DNA from: Magnetospirillum sp.
Lineage (GTDB): Bacteria; Pseudomonadota; Alphaproteobacteria; Rhodospirillales; Magnetospirillaceae
Length of the DNA stretch: 10,000 bases
Direction of reading: 5' to 3'
Assembly: GCA_020217035.1 (NCBI GenBank)
Contig: JAIWOG010000166.1
Span: 1-10,000, forward strand
Shown piece after piece: positions 1-6,540 of this stretch (positions within the stretch are counted from its first letter, which is position 1; the number at the start of each line of letters is the position of its first letter). The notes beneath the pieces are model-generated. The model was not told the DNA's origin, made no database searches, and was given only the letters and a program-made list of their open reading frames with translations. The translations under genes were made by a program, and so were the position numbers.

Positions 1-628
1 CGACGACACCACCAACGCCGTCTCCATCCGCCGCTTCTTCGCGCGGACAACCGGAATCGCCACCACCGAGAAGACGGTGGAGGCCACCCTGATCCAGACC
101 CGCCATCGCATTCCGGAAACGCCGTTGGCCGAAGGTCAGATCATGATCTACCAGGTGCCGATCCCCGAACCCTTGCGCTGGCTGGAACCGCGCGAGACGG
201 AAACCCGCAAGATGCACGCTTTGGCCGATTACGGCGCCATGCACGTCAAGCTGTACGAAGACATCGCCCGCTACGGCCACATCGCCACCACCTACGATTA
301 TCCGGTGCTGGTGAACGGCCGCTATCTGATGCGGCCGTCGCCCATCCCCAAGTTCGACAATCCCAAGATGGACCACTCGCCGGCGCTTCAGTTATTCGGC
401 GCCGGCCGCGAAAAGCGCATCTACGCGGTGCCGCCCTACACTTCGGTGAAAAGCCTGGATTTCGAGGACCATCCCTTCGAAGTGCAGCGCTGGGACCAGG
501 CGTGTGCGTTGTGCGGGGCCACCGAATCCTTCCTGGACGAGGTGGTCACCGACGATGCCGGCGGGCGCATGTATGTGTGTTCCGACAGCGATTATTGCGG
601 CGAACGCCGGAAGGACCAGGGGCAATGA
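1..628 (+). CDS. phnJ: PhnJ, C-P lyase radical-SAM subunit (5' end outside window)
   Basis: PhnJ is the catalytic subunit of C-P lyase. It uses an Fe4S4 cluster and S-adenosylmethionine to cleave the carbon-phosphorus bond of ribose-1-phosphonate 5-phosphate, giving a cyclic ribose phosphate and a hydrocarbon. The window opens inside the gene, at a position equal to Asp74 of the 281-residue E. coli protein, so about 73 N-terminal residues are missing, including the catalytic glycine (Gly32 in E. coli). The 208 visible residues align with E. coli PhnJ as I recall it, with no apparent gaps. The four conserved cysteines fall exactly on E. coli 241, 244, 266 and 272 (codons at 503, 512, 578 and 596): three cluster ligands and the thiyl-radical cysteine. 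Stretches such as [19 protein letters not shown] and [10 protein letters not shown] are hallmark PhnJ. The stop overlaps the phnK start (ATGA). Identification is very secure. Confidence 0.98.
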   Translation, partial: DDTTNAVSIRRFFARTTGIATTEKTVEATLIQTRHRIPETPLAEGQIMIYQVPIPEPLRWLEPRETETRKMHALADYGAMHVKLYEDIARYGHIATTYDYPVLVNGRYLMRPSPIPKFDNPKMDHSPALQLFGAGREKRIYAVPPYTSVKSLDFEDHPFEVQRWDQACALCGATESFLDEVVTDDAGGRMYVCSDSDYCGERRKDQGQ

Positions 629-1401
629 GCGAACAACCCTTGTTGCGGGTCAGCCGCCTGACCCACATGTATGGCGACCGCATCGGCTGCCGCGACGTCA
701 GCTTCGAATTGTGGCCGGGCGAGGTGATCGGCATCGTCGGCGAGTCCGGCTCGGGCAAGTCCACCTTGTTGTCCTGCCTGTCCACCCGCCAACAACCGAC
801 CTCGGGCTTGGTGGAATACGACACCGCCGACCAGGGTCTGGTGGACGTCTATTCTTTGTCCGAACCCCGCCAGCGCATGCTGATGCGCACCGACTGGGGC
901 ATCGTCCACCAGAACCCGCGCGACGGCCTGCGCATGGGGGTGTCGGCGGGCGCCAATGTGGGGGAACGGCTGATGGCGGTGGGTGCCCGCCATTACGGTC
1001 AAATCCGCGACCAGGCCGGGCAATGGCTGGACAAGGTGGAAATCGACCCCGAGCGGATGGACGACCAGCCCACCACCTTCTCGGGCGGCATGCTGCAACG
1101 CCTGCAGATCGCCCGCAATCTGGTCACCCATCCGCGGCTGGTGTTCATGGACGAACCCACCGGCGGCCTGGACGTGTCGGTGCAGGCCCGGCTTTTGGAC
1201 CTGCTGCGCCGCCTGGTCACCGATCTGGGCCTGTCGGCCATAATCGTCACCCACGACCTGGCGGTGGCAAGGCTGTTGGCCCATCGGTTGATGGTCATGC
1301 GACAGGGGCAGGTGGTGGAACACGGGCTGACCGACCAAGTGCTGGACGACCCGCACCATCCCTATACCCAGCTTCTCGTTTCCTCGGTGCTGCAGCCATG
1401 A
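625..1401 (+). CDS. phnK: PhnK, ABC-type ATPase of the C-P lyase complex
   Basis: A 258-residue ABC ATPase that in E. coli docks on the PhnGHIJ core near PhnJ; it is not a transporter subunit. All nucleotide-binding motifs are present: Walker [10 protein letters not shown] at residues 39-47, Q-loop Gln96, signature FSGGMLQR at 152-159, Walker B with Asp176 and Glu177, and the switch His210. The C-terminus ends [11 protein letters not shown], as in dipeptide-transporter-like ATPases, which PhnK resembles. I chose the ATG at 625 because it overlaps the phnJ stop and gives a length close to the usual 252; an open frame continuing upstream to 502 is antisense to family length. Purine-rich GGAAGGA lies just upstream inside phnJ. 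The only real alternative is an oligopeptide ATPase, which the position between phnJ and phnL excludes. Confidence 0.97.
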   Translation: MSEQPLLRVSRLTHMYGDRIGCRDVSFELWPGEVIGIVGESGSGKSTLLSCLSTRQQPTSGLVEYDTADQGLVDVYSLSEPRQRMLMRTDWGIVHQNPRDGLRMGVSAGANVGERLMAVGARHYGQIRDQAGQWLDKVEIDPERMDDQPTTFSGGMLQRLQIARNLVTHPRLVFMDEPTGGLDVSVQARLLDLLRRLVTDLGLSAIIVTHDLAVARLLAHRLMVMRQGQVVEHGLTDQVLDDPHHPYTQLLVSSVLQP

Positions 1402-2084
1402 TCCACGTCGAAGCCCTTTCCAAGACCTATGTCCTGCACACCCAGGGCGGCATCTCCATTCCGGTGTTCAAGGACGCGGCGCTGAGCGTGGCGGCGGGGG
1501 AATGCGTCACCCTGCATGGGCCGTCGGGCGCCGGCAAATCCACCTTGCTGCGCTGCCTTTACGGCAATTGCAAGGCCGACAGCGGCGCCATCCGGGTCCG
1601 TCATGGCGACATCCAGGTGGACATCGCCAGCGCCCAGCCGCGCACCATCATCGAGGTGCGGCGCCGCACCATGGGCTATGTCAGCCAGTTCCTGCGGGCC
1701 ATCCCCCGGGTGCCGGCCATCGACGTGGTGGCCGAGCCGCTGAGGGCAATGGGCGTCGAGGTGGAAGCCGCCCGGGTGCGGGCCGCCGAACTGCTGGCCC
1801 GGCTGCGCATCCCGGAACGGCTGTGGCATCTGGCACCCGCCACTTTTTCCGGCGGCGAGCAGCAGCGCGTCAACATCGCCCGTGGCTTCGCGCCGCGAAT
1901 GCCCATCTTGTTGCTGGACGAACCGACAGCGTCGCTGGACGCCGCCAACCGCGCCGTGGTGGTCGGCCTGATCGAGGAAGCCAAGCAACGCGGCGCCGCC
2001 CTGGTCGGCGTTTTCCACGACGACGAGGTGCGCGAGGCGGTGTCCTCGCGTATCGTCACCCTGATCCCCGAGGTTTCGGCATGA
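1398..2084 (+). CDS. phnL: PhnL, ABC-type ATPase of the C-P lyase pathway
   Basis: A 228-residue ABC ATPase required, with PhnG, PhnH and PhnI, for the nucleophilic step that joins the phosphonate to the ribose C1 of ATP with loss of adenine. In recent structures PhnL dimerises on top of PhnK in the C-P lyase complex. Walker [10 protein letters not shown] is at residues 41-49, Q-loop Gln97, signature FSGGEQQR at 150-157, Walker B LLLDEP with Asp174 and Glu175, and switch His207 (VFHDDE). The length matches E. coli PhnL (226). The start is the ATG overlapping the phnK stop in an ATGA. No clear Shine-Dalgarno precedes it, so translation is probably coupled to phnK. LolD-like ATPases share this fold, but neighbours and the C-terminal VFHDDEVRE pattern favour PhnL. 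Confidence 0.97.
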   Translation: MIHVEALSKTYVLHTQGGISIPVFKDAALSVAAGECVTLHGPSGAGKSTLLRCLYGNCKADSGAIRVRHGDIQVDIASAQPRTIIEVRRRTMGYVSQFLRAIPRVPAIDVVAEPLRAMGVEVEAARVRAAELLARLRIPERLWHLAPATFSGGEQQRVNIARGFAPRMPILLLDEPTASLDAANRAVVVGLIEEAKQRGAALVGVFHDDEVREAVSSRIVTLIPEVSA

Positions 2085-3238
2085 ACGACGAATTGATCCT
2101 GACCAACGCCCGCATCGTCACCGACAGCGAGGTCTTCACCGGCACCATCCATGCCATAGACGGCCGCATCGTGTCGCTGGCCAAGGGGGGCACACGGGCC
2201 ATGGGCGCGGTGGATTGCGGCGGCGACACCATCGTGCCCGGTCTGGTGGAACTGCACACCGACAACTTGGAAAAGCATTTCACCCCGCGTCCCGGCGTGC
2301 GCTGGCATTCCCGTTCCGCCTGCCTGTCCCACGACGCCCAGATGGCGGCGGCCGGCATCACCACGGTCTACGACGCGGTGTCGTTGGGCGACATGATCGA
2401 AGGCTCGGCCCGCCAGGCCAACCTGGAGGCCATGATCCACACCCTGGCCGAGATGGTGGGCGAGAACTGGTTCCGCGCCGAACACCGCCTGCATCTGCGC
2501 TGCGAGGTGTCCAGCCAGAACATCCTCGACTCGTTCAACGGCTTCCTGGAACACCAGCAAGTGGGGCCGATGGTCGGCATCGTGTCGTTGATGGACCACA
2601 CGCCGGGCCAGCGCCAATTCGTGCGCGAGGACAAGTACCGCGAATATTACATGGGCAAATACGGCTTCAACGCCGAGCAGATGAAAGCCTTCACCCAGAA
2701 GCAGCAGGCGGCCAGCGCCCTTTATTCCGACCCCCACCGCCAGGCCATCGCCGGCGCCTGCCGGGGGCGCGACGTCATCTTGGCCACCCATGACGACGCC
2801 ACCATCGCCCATGTGGAGGAAGCGGCAAGCTTGGGCATCCATTTCTCGGAATTCCCCACAACGGTGGAAGCGGCCAAGGAAAGCCACAAGCGCGGCATGC
2901 AGGTGCTGATGGGGGCCCCCAACCTGGTGCGCGGCGGCTCGCATTCCGGCAACGTCTCGGCGCTGGATTTGGCCCGCGAAGGCTGCCTGGACGTGCTGTC
3001 CTCCGACTATGTGCCGGCCAGCCTGATCCATGCCGCCTTCCTGCTGCATCACGGCCCCTTGGCCTGGACCCTGCCGGACGCCATGGCGCTGGTGTCGAAG
3101 AATCCGGCCCAGGTGGCGGGGCTCGCCGATCGTGGCAGCATCGACGTGGGCAAGCGGGCCGACCTGGTCCGCGTGGTCGACACCGGCGACATGCCGGTGG
3201 TGCGCTCGGTGTGGCGCCAGGGGAAGAGGATTTCGTGA
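2081..3238 (+). CDS. phnM: PhnM, ribophosphonate triphosphate diphosphohydrolase
   Basis: PhnM removes pyrophosphate from 5-triphospho-ribose-1-phosphonate, the product of PhnGHIL, giving the substrate of PhnJ. The 385-residue product is an amidohydrolase-superfamily protein, close to the 378 of E. coli. Visible family marks are the N-terminal strand [12 protein letters not shown], the metal-binding segment [14 protein letters not shown] with His59 and Asp61, the ATHDD motif at 236-240, the [12 protein letters not shown] segment at 254-264, [14 protein letters not shown] at 278-291, and SSDY with Asp309 as the late acidic metal-site residue. The start is the ATG overlapping the phnL stop. GAGG sits seven bases upstream, so this gene also has its own ribosome binding site. 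It is the last gene of the visible operon and is followed by a terminator, so phnN or phnP, if present, are elsewhere. Confidence 0.98.
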   Translation: MNDELILTNARIVTDSEVFTGTIHAIDGRIVSLAKGGTRAMGAVDCGGDTIVPGLVELHTDNLEKHFTPRPGVRWHSRSACLSHDAQMAAAGITTVYDAVSLGDMIEGSARQANLEAMIHTLAEMVGENWFRAEHRLHLRCEVSSQNILDSFNGFLEHQQVGPMVGIVSLMDHTPGQRQFVREDKYREYYMGKYGFNAEQMKAFTQKQQAASALYSDPHRQAIAGACRGRDVILATHDDATIAHVEEAASLGIHFSEFPTTVEAAKESHKRGMQVLMGAPNLVRGGSHSGNVSALDLAREGCLDVLSSDYVPASLIHAAFLLHHGPLAWTLPDAMALVSKNPAQVAGLADRGSIDVGKRADLVRVVDTGDMPVVRSVWRQGKRIS

Positions 3239-3243
3239 TAGGG

Positions 3244-3280
3244 CGCCCCGGCTTAAGTATTAGGCCGGGGCGTTTGTTTA
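3244..3280 (+). terminator. Intrinsic terminator after phnM
   Basis: Six bases past the phnM stop, CGCCCCGGC (3244-3252) pairs perfectly with GCCGGGGCG (3264-3272). The stem can extend inward by a T-A and an A-T pair across a T·G wobble, and TTTGTTTA follows. This is a classic rho-independent terminator and marks the end of the phnJKLM transcript. Confidence 0.9.
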
Positions 3281-3325
3281 TCGTCTGTTTAATTCCTGTG
3301 AGGGCGCCGCACACATATTCAGGTC

Positions 3326-3350
3326 AACACCCTAGCCTTTTGGTGTTTTT
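3326..3350 (+). terminator. Weak second hairpin with T-run
   Basis: AACACC (3326-3331) and GGTGTT (3342-3347) form a six-pair stem with a ten-base loop, continuing into TTT. It is much weaker than the hairpin after phnM. It could be a backup terminator or part of the leader of the regulator gene. Confidence 0.25.
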
Positions 3351-3357
3351 AAAGAAT

Positions 3358-3379
3358 TTGCCGAAAATTGCCGTTAACG
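3358..3379 (+). promoter_or_regulatory. Possible operator: tandem TTGCCG decamers before araC-type gene
   Basis: TTGCCGAAAA and TTGCCGTTAA stand in tandem with a ten-base period (3358-3377), and CGTTAACG (3372-3379) is a small palindrome overlapping the second copy. AraC-family proteins commonly bind direct repeats on one helix face, so this could be an autoregulatory site. The first TTGCCG could also act as a -35 with CATTAT (about 3383-3388) as a poorly spaced -10. All of this is inference from a short pattern. Confidence 0.2.
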
Positions 3380-3479
3380 CTTCATTATGGGGCAGGGGGC
3401 ATAGTGCTTGAAAACCGGTCGCAAAGCGGCCGGAATGCTGAACCAAAACCCGGAAGAAGTCCGGAAGGAAAGGCAGGGC

Positions 3480-4553
3480 ATGGCACCTTTGGTCCCCAAG
3501 GCGTCACTGTTGCCGGGCATGGTGTCCGACGAGCAACACCTTCATTTGTGGCAGCAAAGCATCGCGCCCATGTTGGACGCGCGCCCCGTCGATCATCAGG
3601 CGGCGCAGGCGCAGTTGCCGGTGATGCACCAGTATCATCTGGGACGTTACCTGTTCATCGACTGCGCCTTCACCGGTCAGCATTTCAGCCGCGACGCCGC
3701 CATGATGGCCCGGCACGACGACGCCGATCACCTGACGCTGCAGATGTATGTGAGCGGCGGCAACAAGGTGCGGAACGGCGATTGCTGTTTCGAGCAAAAA
3801 CCCGGAATCGTCTATGGGGTCAACCTGGGCCACGAGGTGCAGGCGACATCCTTGGATTCCGAGGTGCTGGTCCTGGTTCTACCGCGCCAACTGATCCTGG
3901 ACGAGGTGCCGATCCTGGCCGATTTGCGCGGGGCGGCGTTCAAGCCCGGCTCGGTCTGCGGCGAGCTGTTCCGCGACCACATGCTGTCCTTGCGGCGCCT
4001 GCTGCCGCAAGCCGGCATGGACACCATCCCGGCGCTGACCGATTCGTTGTTGGGGTTGCTTGACGCCCTGATGGCCAAGGGTGATGGCGCGGCGTCGGTG
4101 GCGCAGGGGGCCATGTTCACCTCGGTCTGCCATTACATCGACCAGCACCTGGACGATCCTGAACTCAGCCCCGACGGCATCTGTGCCCGCTTCAGGTGCT
4201 CGCGGGCGACGCTGTATCGCCTGTTCAAGCCCCAAGGCGGGGTGCGGGAACATATCCAGCGCCGCCGCCTGATGGCCTGCTTCAAGGCCATCGCTTCTCC
4301 CAAGCACGTGCATCGGCGAATTTTCGACATCGCGCTGGATTACGGCTTCATCTCGCCCAGCCATTTCAGCCACCTTTTCCGCCACCATTTCGGCATGACC
4401 CCCAGCGAGGCCCGCGACATGGGCGGCGAGCGCAAGGGGCCGGGGCTGGAATTGGCCATGCCCAGCGGGTGCAGCGCCGCCGAGGATTCCGAGCGCATGT
4501 GGCACTGGTCCAAGTCCCTGACCGCCAGTGCCGCGCTTCGCCATGCGGAATAG
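3480..4553 (+). CDS. AraC-family transcriptional regulator
   Basis: A cytoplasmic DNA-binding regulator of about 357 residues. The N-terminal part resembles the AraC_binding_2 sensor domain (HLGRYLFIDCAFTGQHFSRD, then DHLTLQMYVSGG). The C-terminal part, about residues 212-312, holds the two helix-turn-helix units of the AraC/XylS family, with RCSRATLYRLF for the first and DYGFISPSHFSHLFRHHFG followed by PSEAR for the second. A polar tail of about 45 residues follows. I prefer the ATG at 3480 because AAGGAAAGG (3465-3473) sits six bases upstream. The frame is also open from a TTG at 3408 and an ATG at 3435, which lack a good ribosome binding site. It has its own transcription unit behind the phnM terminator. 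Control of phn genes is not shown by anything in the sequence: the usual phn regulators are PhoB and the GntR-type PhnF. Its effector is unknown. Confidence 0.9.
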   Translation: MAPLVPKASLLPGMVSDEQHLHLWQQSIAPMLDARPVDHQAAQAQLPVMHQYHLGRYLFIDCAFTGQHFSRDAAMMARHDDADHLTLQMYVSGGNKVRNGDCCFEQKPGIVYGVNLGHEVQATSLDSEVLVLVLPRQLILDEVPILADLRGAAFKPGSVCGELFRDHMLSLRRLLPQAGMDTIPALTDSLLGLLDALMAKGDGAASVAQGAMFTSVCHYIDQHLDDPELSPDGICARFRCSRATLYRLFKPQGGVREHIQRRRLMACFKAIASPKHVHRRIFDIALDYGFISPSHFSHLFRHHFGMTPSEARDMGGERKGPGLELAMPSGCSAAEDSERMWHWSKSLTASAALRHAE

Positions 4554-4601
4554 AAAAAGGCCCTGATCCGTAAGGAGAGCCGTTGGGACTAAGTGTGTTT
4601 G

Positions 4602-4897
4602 GTCATGCGCGGACTTGATCCACTGCTGTCCGGTTTAATTTTAGGCGTCGCGGCGCAAAAGCTTGTGCGGCGCGCCTTTCAGAGCCTCGAGCCCGGAAGG
4701 GACGCGAGTTATCGCCCCACACTCCGTCATGCCCGTGCTTGACACGGGCATCCCCGTGGCGCCGCACAAAAATCGATTGGAAACAGCACATTATGCGGAT
4801 GCGCGTGGATGGCCGGGTCAAGCCCGGCCATGACGACGAGGGGGGATGGTCCTGAAAAAATTAAACCGGACAGCAGTGGGGCAAGCCCGGCCATGAC
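4602..4897. repeat. Nested inverted-repeat element, about 296 bp, non-coding
   Basis: The outer arms 4602-4642 and 4857-4897 are inverted copies, 36 of 41 positions matching. Their inner 23 bases (4620-4642 and 4857-4879, CCACTGCTGTCCGG then TTTAATTTT) match perfectly. Inside lies a second inverted pair, 4726-4753 with 4807-4834, matching at 24 of 28 positions, plus a perfect 11-base pair, 4663-4673 with 4759-4769. The unit GTCATGnCCGGGCTTGA occurs four times, twice in each direction. No credible protein is encoded. It behaves like a miniature mobile or palindromic intergenic element of the kind common in alphaproteobacteria. I saw no clear target-site duplication, so mobility is inferred only. 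Confidence 0.8.
4726..4834. repeat. Inner palindromic pair with two hairpins
   Basis: Each arm is itself a hairpin: GCCCGTG/CACGGGC around CTTGA (4731-4749), and GGCCGGG/CCCGGCC around TCAAG (4811-4829). The arms differ from each other at four positions, and these differences fall as compensating pairs, so each seven-pair stem stays perfect. This is the signature of a palindromic repeat family under structural constraint. Confidence 0.75.
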
Positions 4898-4913
4898 GGA
4901 AAAATCTTCGGTG

Positions 4914-4953
4914 AATGAAAAGCCCCGCAACTGGCTCATGGCCTGCTGCGGGG
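4914..4953 (-). terminator. Second minus-strand terminator-like hairpin
   Basis: Read on the minus strand, CCCCGCA (4953-4947) pairs with TGCGGGG (4929-4923) around a 17-base loop, then CTTTTCATT follows. The long loop weakens it. It would act as a backup for transcripts coming from the small gene on the right. Confidence 0.45.
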
Positions 4954-5033
4954 TTGACATCAAACACACCTTGTCCCAACGGCTCTATCCGCAAGGACCG
5001 GGCCTTTTCCTCCCCGTCGGGCATGGTGCCTGC

Positions 5034-5073
5034 AATGAAAGGGGTCCTTGTCCAGGGGCAGGACAAGGACCCC
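5034..5073 (-). terminator. Strong minus-strand terminator hairpin
   Basis: GGGGTCCTTGTCC (5041-5053) and its perfect complement (5061-5073) form a 13-pair stem around seven bases. On the minus strand the stem is followed by TTTCATT, a short T-run, so it best fits termination of the 5113-5568 gene 40 bases downstream of its stop. The stem is symmetric and could also stop weakly on the plus strand. Confidence 0.7.
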
Positions 5074-5112
5074 GGTTGCCGGCGAAGGTGCCGCCTCGCC
5101 GGCAGGTGAATC

Positions 5113-5568
5113 TCAGAACACCCGACGCAAGCTGCTCTCGCGGCTGGTGCCGGTCAGCGACAGCGGGTTGGCCTCCAAGGCGATGGCGGTCTTGCGGGTC
5201 AGCACCGCCACGTCTTGGGCGTTCAAGCCGTGGCGCAATGTCTGCATCTGGCGGGCCACCGCCTCGCGGCCGGACAGGGTGGGGGCCGAATGCACCGCCA
5301 GGGCCGCGACCTGGCGTTGGATGCGGTGACGCTCGGCTTCGTCCAGGCCGTCATGCTGCTTGCGATGTTCAATCTGGTTGGCGATGCCGTGCTTGGCCTG
5401 CCACAGGATTTCCGCCCGGTCCTGGACCAGGGCGATGGCGACGGCCGCCTGCGCACGGTTTTTGTCCTCGGAACCGCGGCTGTCCTGGATGGTGGGCGCA
5501 ACCGCCGTGGTGCCCGGGGTGGGCGTGATGGCCGAAGCTGCGGCGCCGATGGCTGGCGTGTGGGTCAT
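5113..5568 (-). CDS. Hypothetical protein, 151 residues
   Basis: I do not recognise this protein. The first 35 residues are rich in Ala, Thr and Pro (AIGAAASAITPTPGTTAVAP) and look disordered. The rest is charged and mostly helical, with Gln/Arg/His-rich stretches such as ANQIEHRKQHDGLDEAERHR and a tail TGTSRESSLRRVF. There is no signal peptide, membrane segment or cysteine. GGGGGAG lies nine bases before the ATG at 5568. A second ATG at 5574 is only three bases from that motif, so the shorter form is preferred. A perfect terminator hairpin follows the stop, and a small six-pair hairpin (5584-5589 with 5598-5603) abuts the ribosome binding site. It lies 128 bases past the preceding minus-strand gene, so it may have its own promoter. 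Coding status is supported by composition and flanking signals only. Confidence 0.65.
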   Translation of the reverse strand: MTHTPAIGAAASAITPTPGTTAVAPTIQDSRGSEDKNRAQAAVAIALVQDRAEILWQAKHGIANQIEHRKQHDGLDEAERHRIQRQVAALAVHSAPTLSGREAVARQMQTLRHGLNAQDVAVLTRKTAIALEANPLSLTGTSRESSLRRVF

Positions 5569-5696
5569 CTTCATCTTCTCCCCCGTCGGGATGCTTTCCG
5601 ACGTCCCGATTGTAACTCTGTGCGTATCGTGGGGATTGTTCCCCTGTCTCGGAAATCTGTCGCGATGATCTCAACGTCTATCCGTCGGAGCCGCGA

Positions 5697-6437
5697 TCAC
5701 CCGTCGTTGGCCGGCCCGTCGCCAAAGCCATAGCGTTGGTAAAGGCGAAACACATAGGCGCCGAAACTGGTGGCGGTGGTGTGCAAGCCGTCAAGGGCGG
5801 CACGGGTTTCCGTTGCCGAAGCGTGGATGGCGCGACCATGGCCGAAGGCTTCGGCCCAGCCATTGTTCAGGCCATGGATGTAAAGGCGCAAATCCGGCAG
5901 GGTGTCGGCCGTGAGGGCCAAAGGCACGCCCAGGGCGTCGCGCCCGGCCACCACCTCGCCACTCAGCAGGGCATAGACGGCTTCGTAGACCGGGCCGCGC
6001 AGCTTGGTGTCGTCCACCAGATGGTCCAGCCCGACCTGGCCCTGGCGGTCGGCGACGATCCAATGGTGTTCGGCGACCTGCAGACGGGTGAAGGGTGGCA
6101 AGCCGGCAAGGCGCAGCCAGCAATCGTTGCCGTCGGCTTCGCAGACGGCGATCATCGCTTCCGGGGACACTTGGTAGTCGGCGGGAAAGATCTGGCAGTC
6201 GCCGTTGGCCTTGCCGATCCCCAAGGTACCGGCGGCGACGAAATCCAGGTCGCGACGCAGGTCGTCGAACTGCCGGGCCAGATGGCGCCTTTCGCCGACG
6301 GTGCCGGCGGCCTGGGCGATCAGCGCCAGGTTGTGCATGCGGCATAGCACGTTCTCGATGACGTCCATGCCGTTCAAGGCCGCCTGGATCACTCCCATTT
6401 CCGGGTTGTCCGACGGCATGAAGAAATTGGTGGCCAT
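5697..6437 (-). CDS. Hypothetical protein with flagellin D1-like helices, 246 residues
   Basis: No confident family assignment. Residues about 20-70 read like the first D1 helices of flagellin or FlgL: VLCRMHNLAL, a short loop, then ER-x-x-L-x-x-QFDDLRRDLDFVA, matching the flagellin pattern ILxRMRELA…DRxxLQxEFxxLxxEIxxIA. Near the C-terminus, AALDG…SFGAYVFRL recalls the returning D1 helix (AL…LGAxxNRL). The N- and C-terminal D0 segments that polymerise filaments are missing, and the middle 130 residues (four Cys in the whole protein, Trp, several His) are unlike flagellin. There is no signal peptide or membrane segment. The start has a strong GGGGAGGGG motif four bases upstream, inside a possible hairpin. 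The gene follows phnE on the same strand after 103 bases. A role in phosphonate use is not indicated. Remote flagellin kinship is my inference from pattern reading. Confidence 0.8.
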   Translation of the reverse strand: MATNFFMPSDNPEMGVIQAALNGMDVIENVLCRMHNLALIAQAAGTVGERRHLARQFDDLRRDLDFVAAGTLGIGKANGDCQIFPADYQVSPEAMIAVCEADGNDCWLRLAGLPPFTRLQVAEHHWIVADRQGQVGLDHLVDDTKLRGPVYEAVYALLSGEVVAGRDALGVPLALTADTLPDLRLYIHGLNNGWAEAFGHGRAIHASATETRAALDGLHTTATSFGAYVFRLYQRYGFGDGPANDG

Positions 6438-6441
6438 TCTG

Positions 6442-6500
6442 CCCCTCCCCTCCCGTTCAACGCGTTCTGCGTCTTGCTACTTTAGTCGGGAAGAGAGGGG
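6442..6500 (-). promoter_or_regulatory. Leader hairpin covering a ribosome binding site
   Basis: In the minus-strand transcript, CCCCUCUCUUCCCG (from 6500 to 6487) can pair with CGGGAGGGGAGGGG (from 6455 to 6442): twelve Watson-Crick and two G·U pairs around a 31-base loop. The second strand is the Shine-Dalgarno region of the 5697-6437 gene, ending four bases from its ATG. The structure would hide that site. There is no T-run after it, so it is not an intrinsic terminator. Confidence 0.5.
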
Positions 6501-6540
6501 GGTGATTGTGTCGTCGTCTCCGATGTTTGTCGTCTTTGTC

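Larger units (their letters stand above)
4898..5112. other. Gene-free spacer between repeat element and small minus-strand gene
   Basis: About 215 bases with no credible gene on either strand. It holds only the two hairpins listed separately. The open frames across it have no family-like composition and run into the repeat element. Together with the repeat, it makes the non-coding junction between the plus-strand and minus-strand halves of the locus. Confidence 0.6.

Noticed and set aside
1502..2080. Upstream extension of the phnM frame
   Set aside because: The extension is an out-of-frame reading of phnL. PhnM family similarity starts at 2081, which also has a ribosome binding site.
504..2084. 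Long plus-strand open frame running across phnK into phnL
   Set aside because: Its upstream half is an out-of-frame reading of phnK with Arg/Pro/Gly/His-rich composition typical of GC-rich shadows; only the phnL part from 1398 matches a family.
1676..3052. 458-codon minus-strand open frame opposite phnL and phnM
   Set aside because: His/Gly/Gln-rich antisense shadow of secure genes, with no recognisable domain.
4602..4897. Assignment of the inverted-repeat element to a named insertion sequence family
   Set aside because: No transposase and no clear target duplication; the arms alone do not identify a family without a database search.
4554..5112. CRISPR array, tRNA or small RNA gene in the gene-free gap
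   Set aside because: Repeats are inverted and nested, not evenly spaced direct repeats, and no tRNA cloverleaf was found.
5113..5230. Weak likeness of the C-terminus of the small minus-strand protein to the flagellin D0 tail
   Set aside because: VLTRKTAIALEANPLSL loosely recalls the flagellin C-terminus, but too few positions agree and spacing is wrong; not enough to claim kinship.
4603..5528. Open frames across the repeat element and spacer on both strands
   Set aside because: They read through palindromic repeat sequence and terminators, with no ribosome binding site or family-like content.
6442..6500. Terminator of the phnCDE transcript
   Set aside because: The stem lacks a T-run and instead leads straight to a start codon, so a leader structure fits better.
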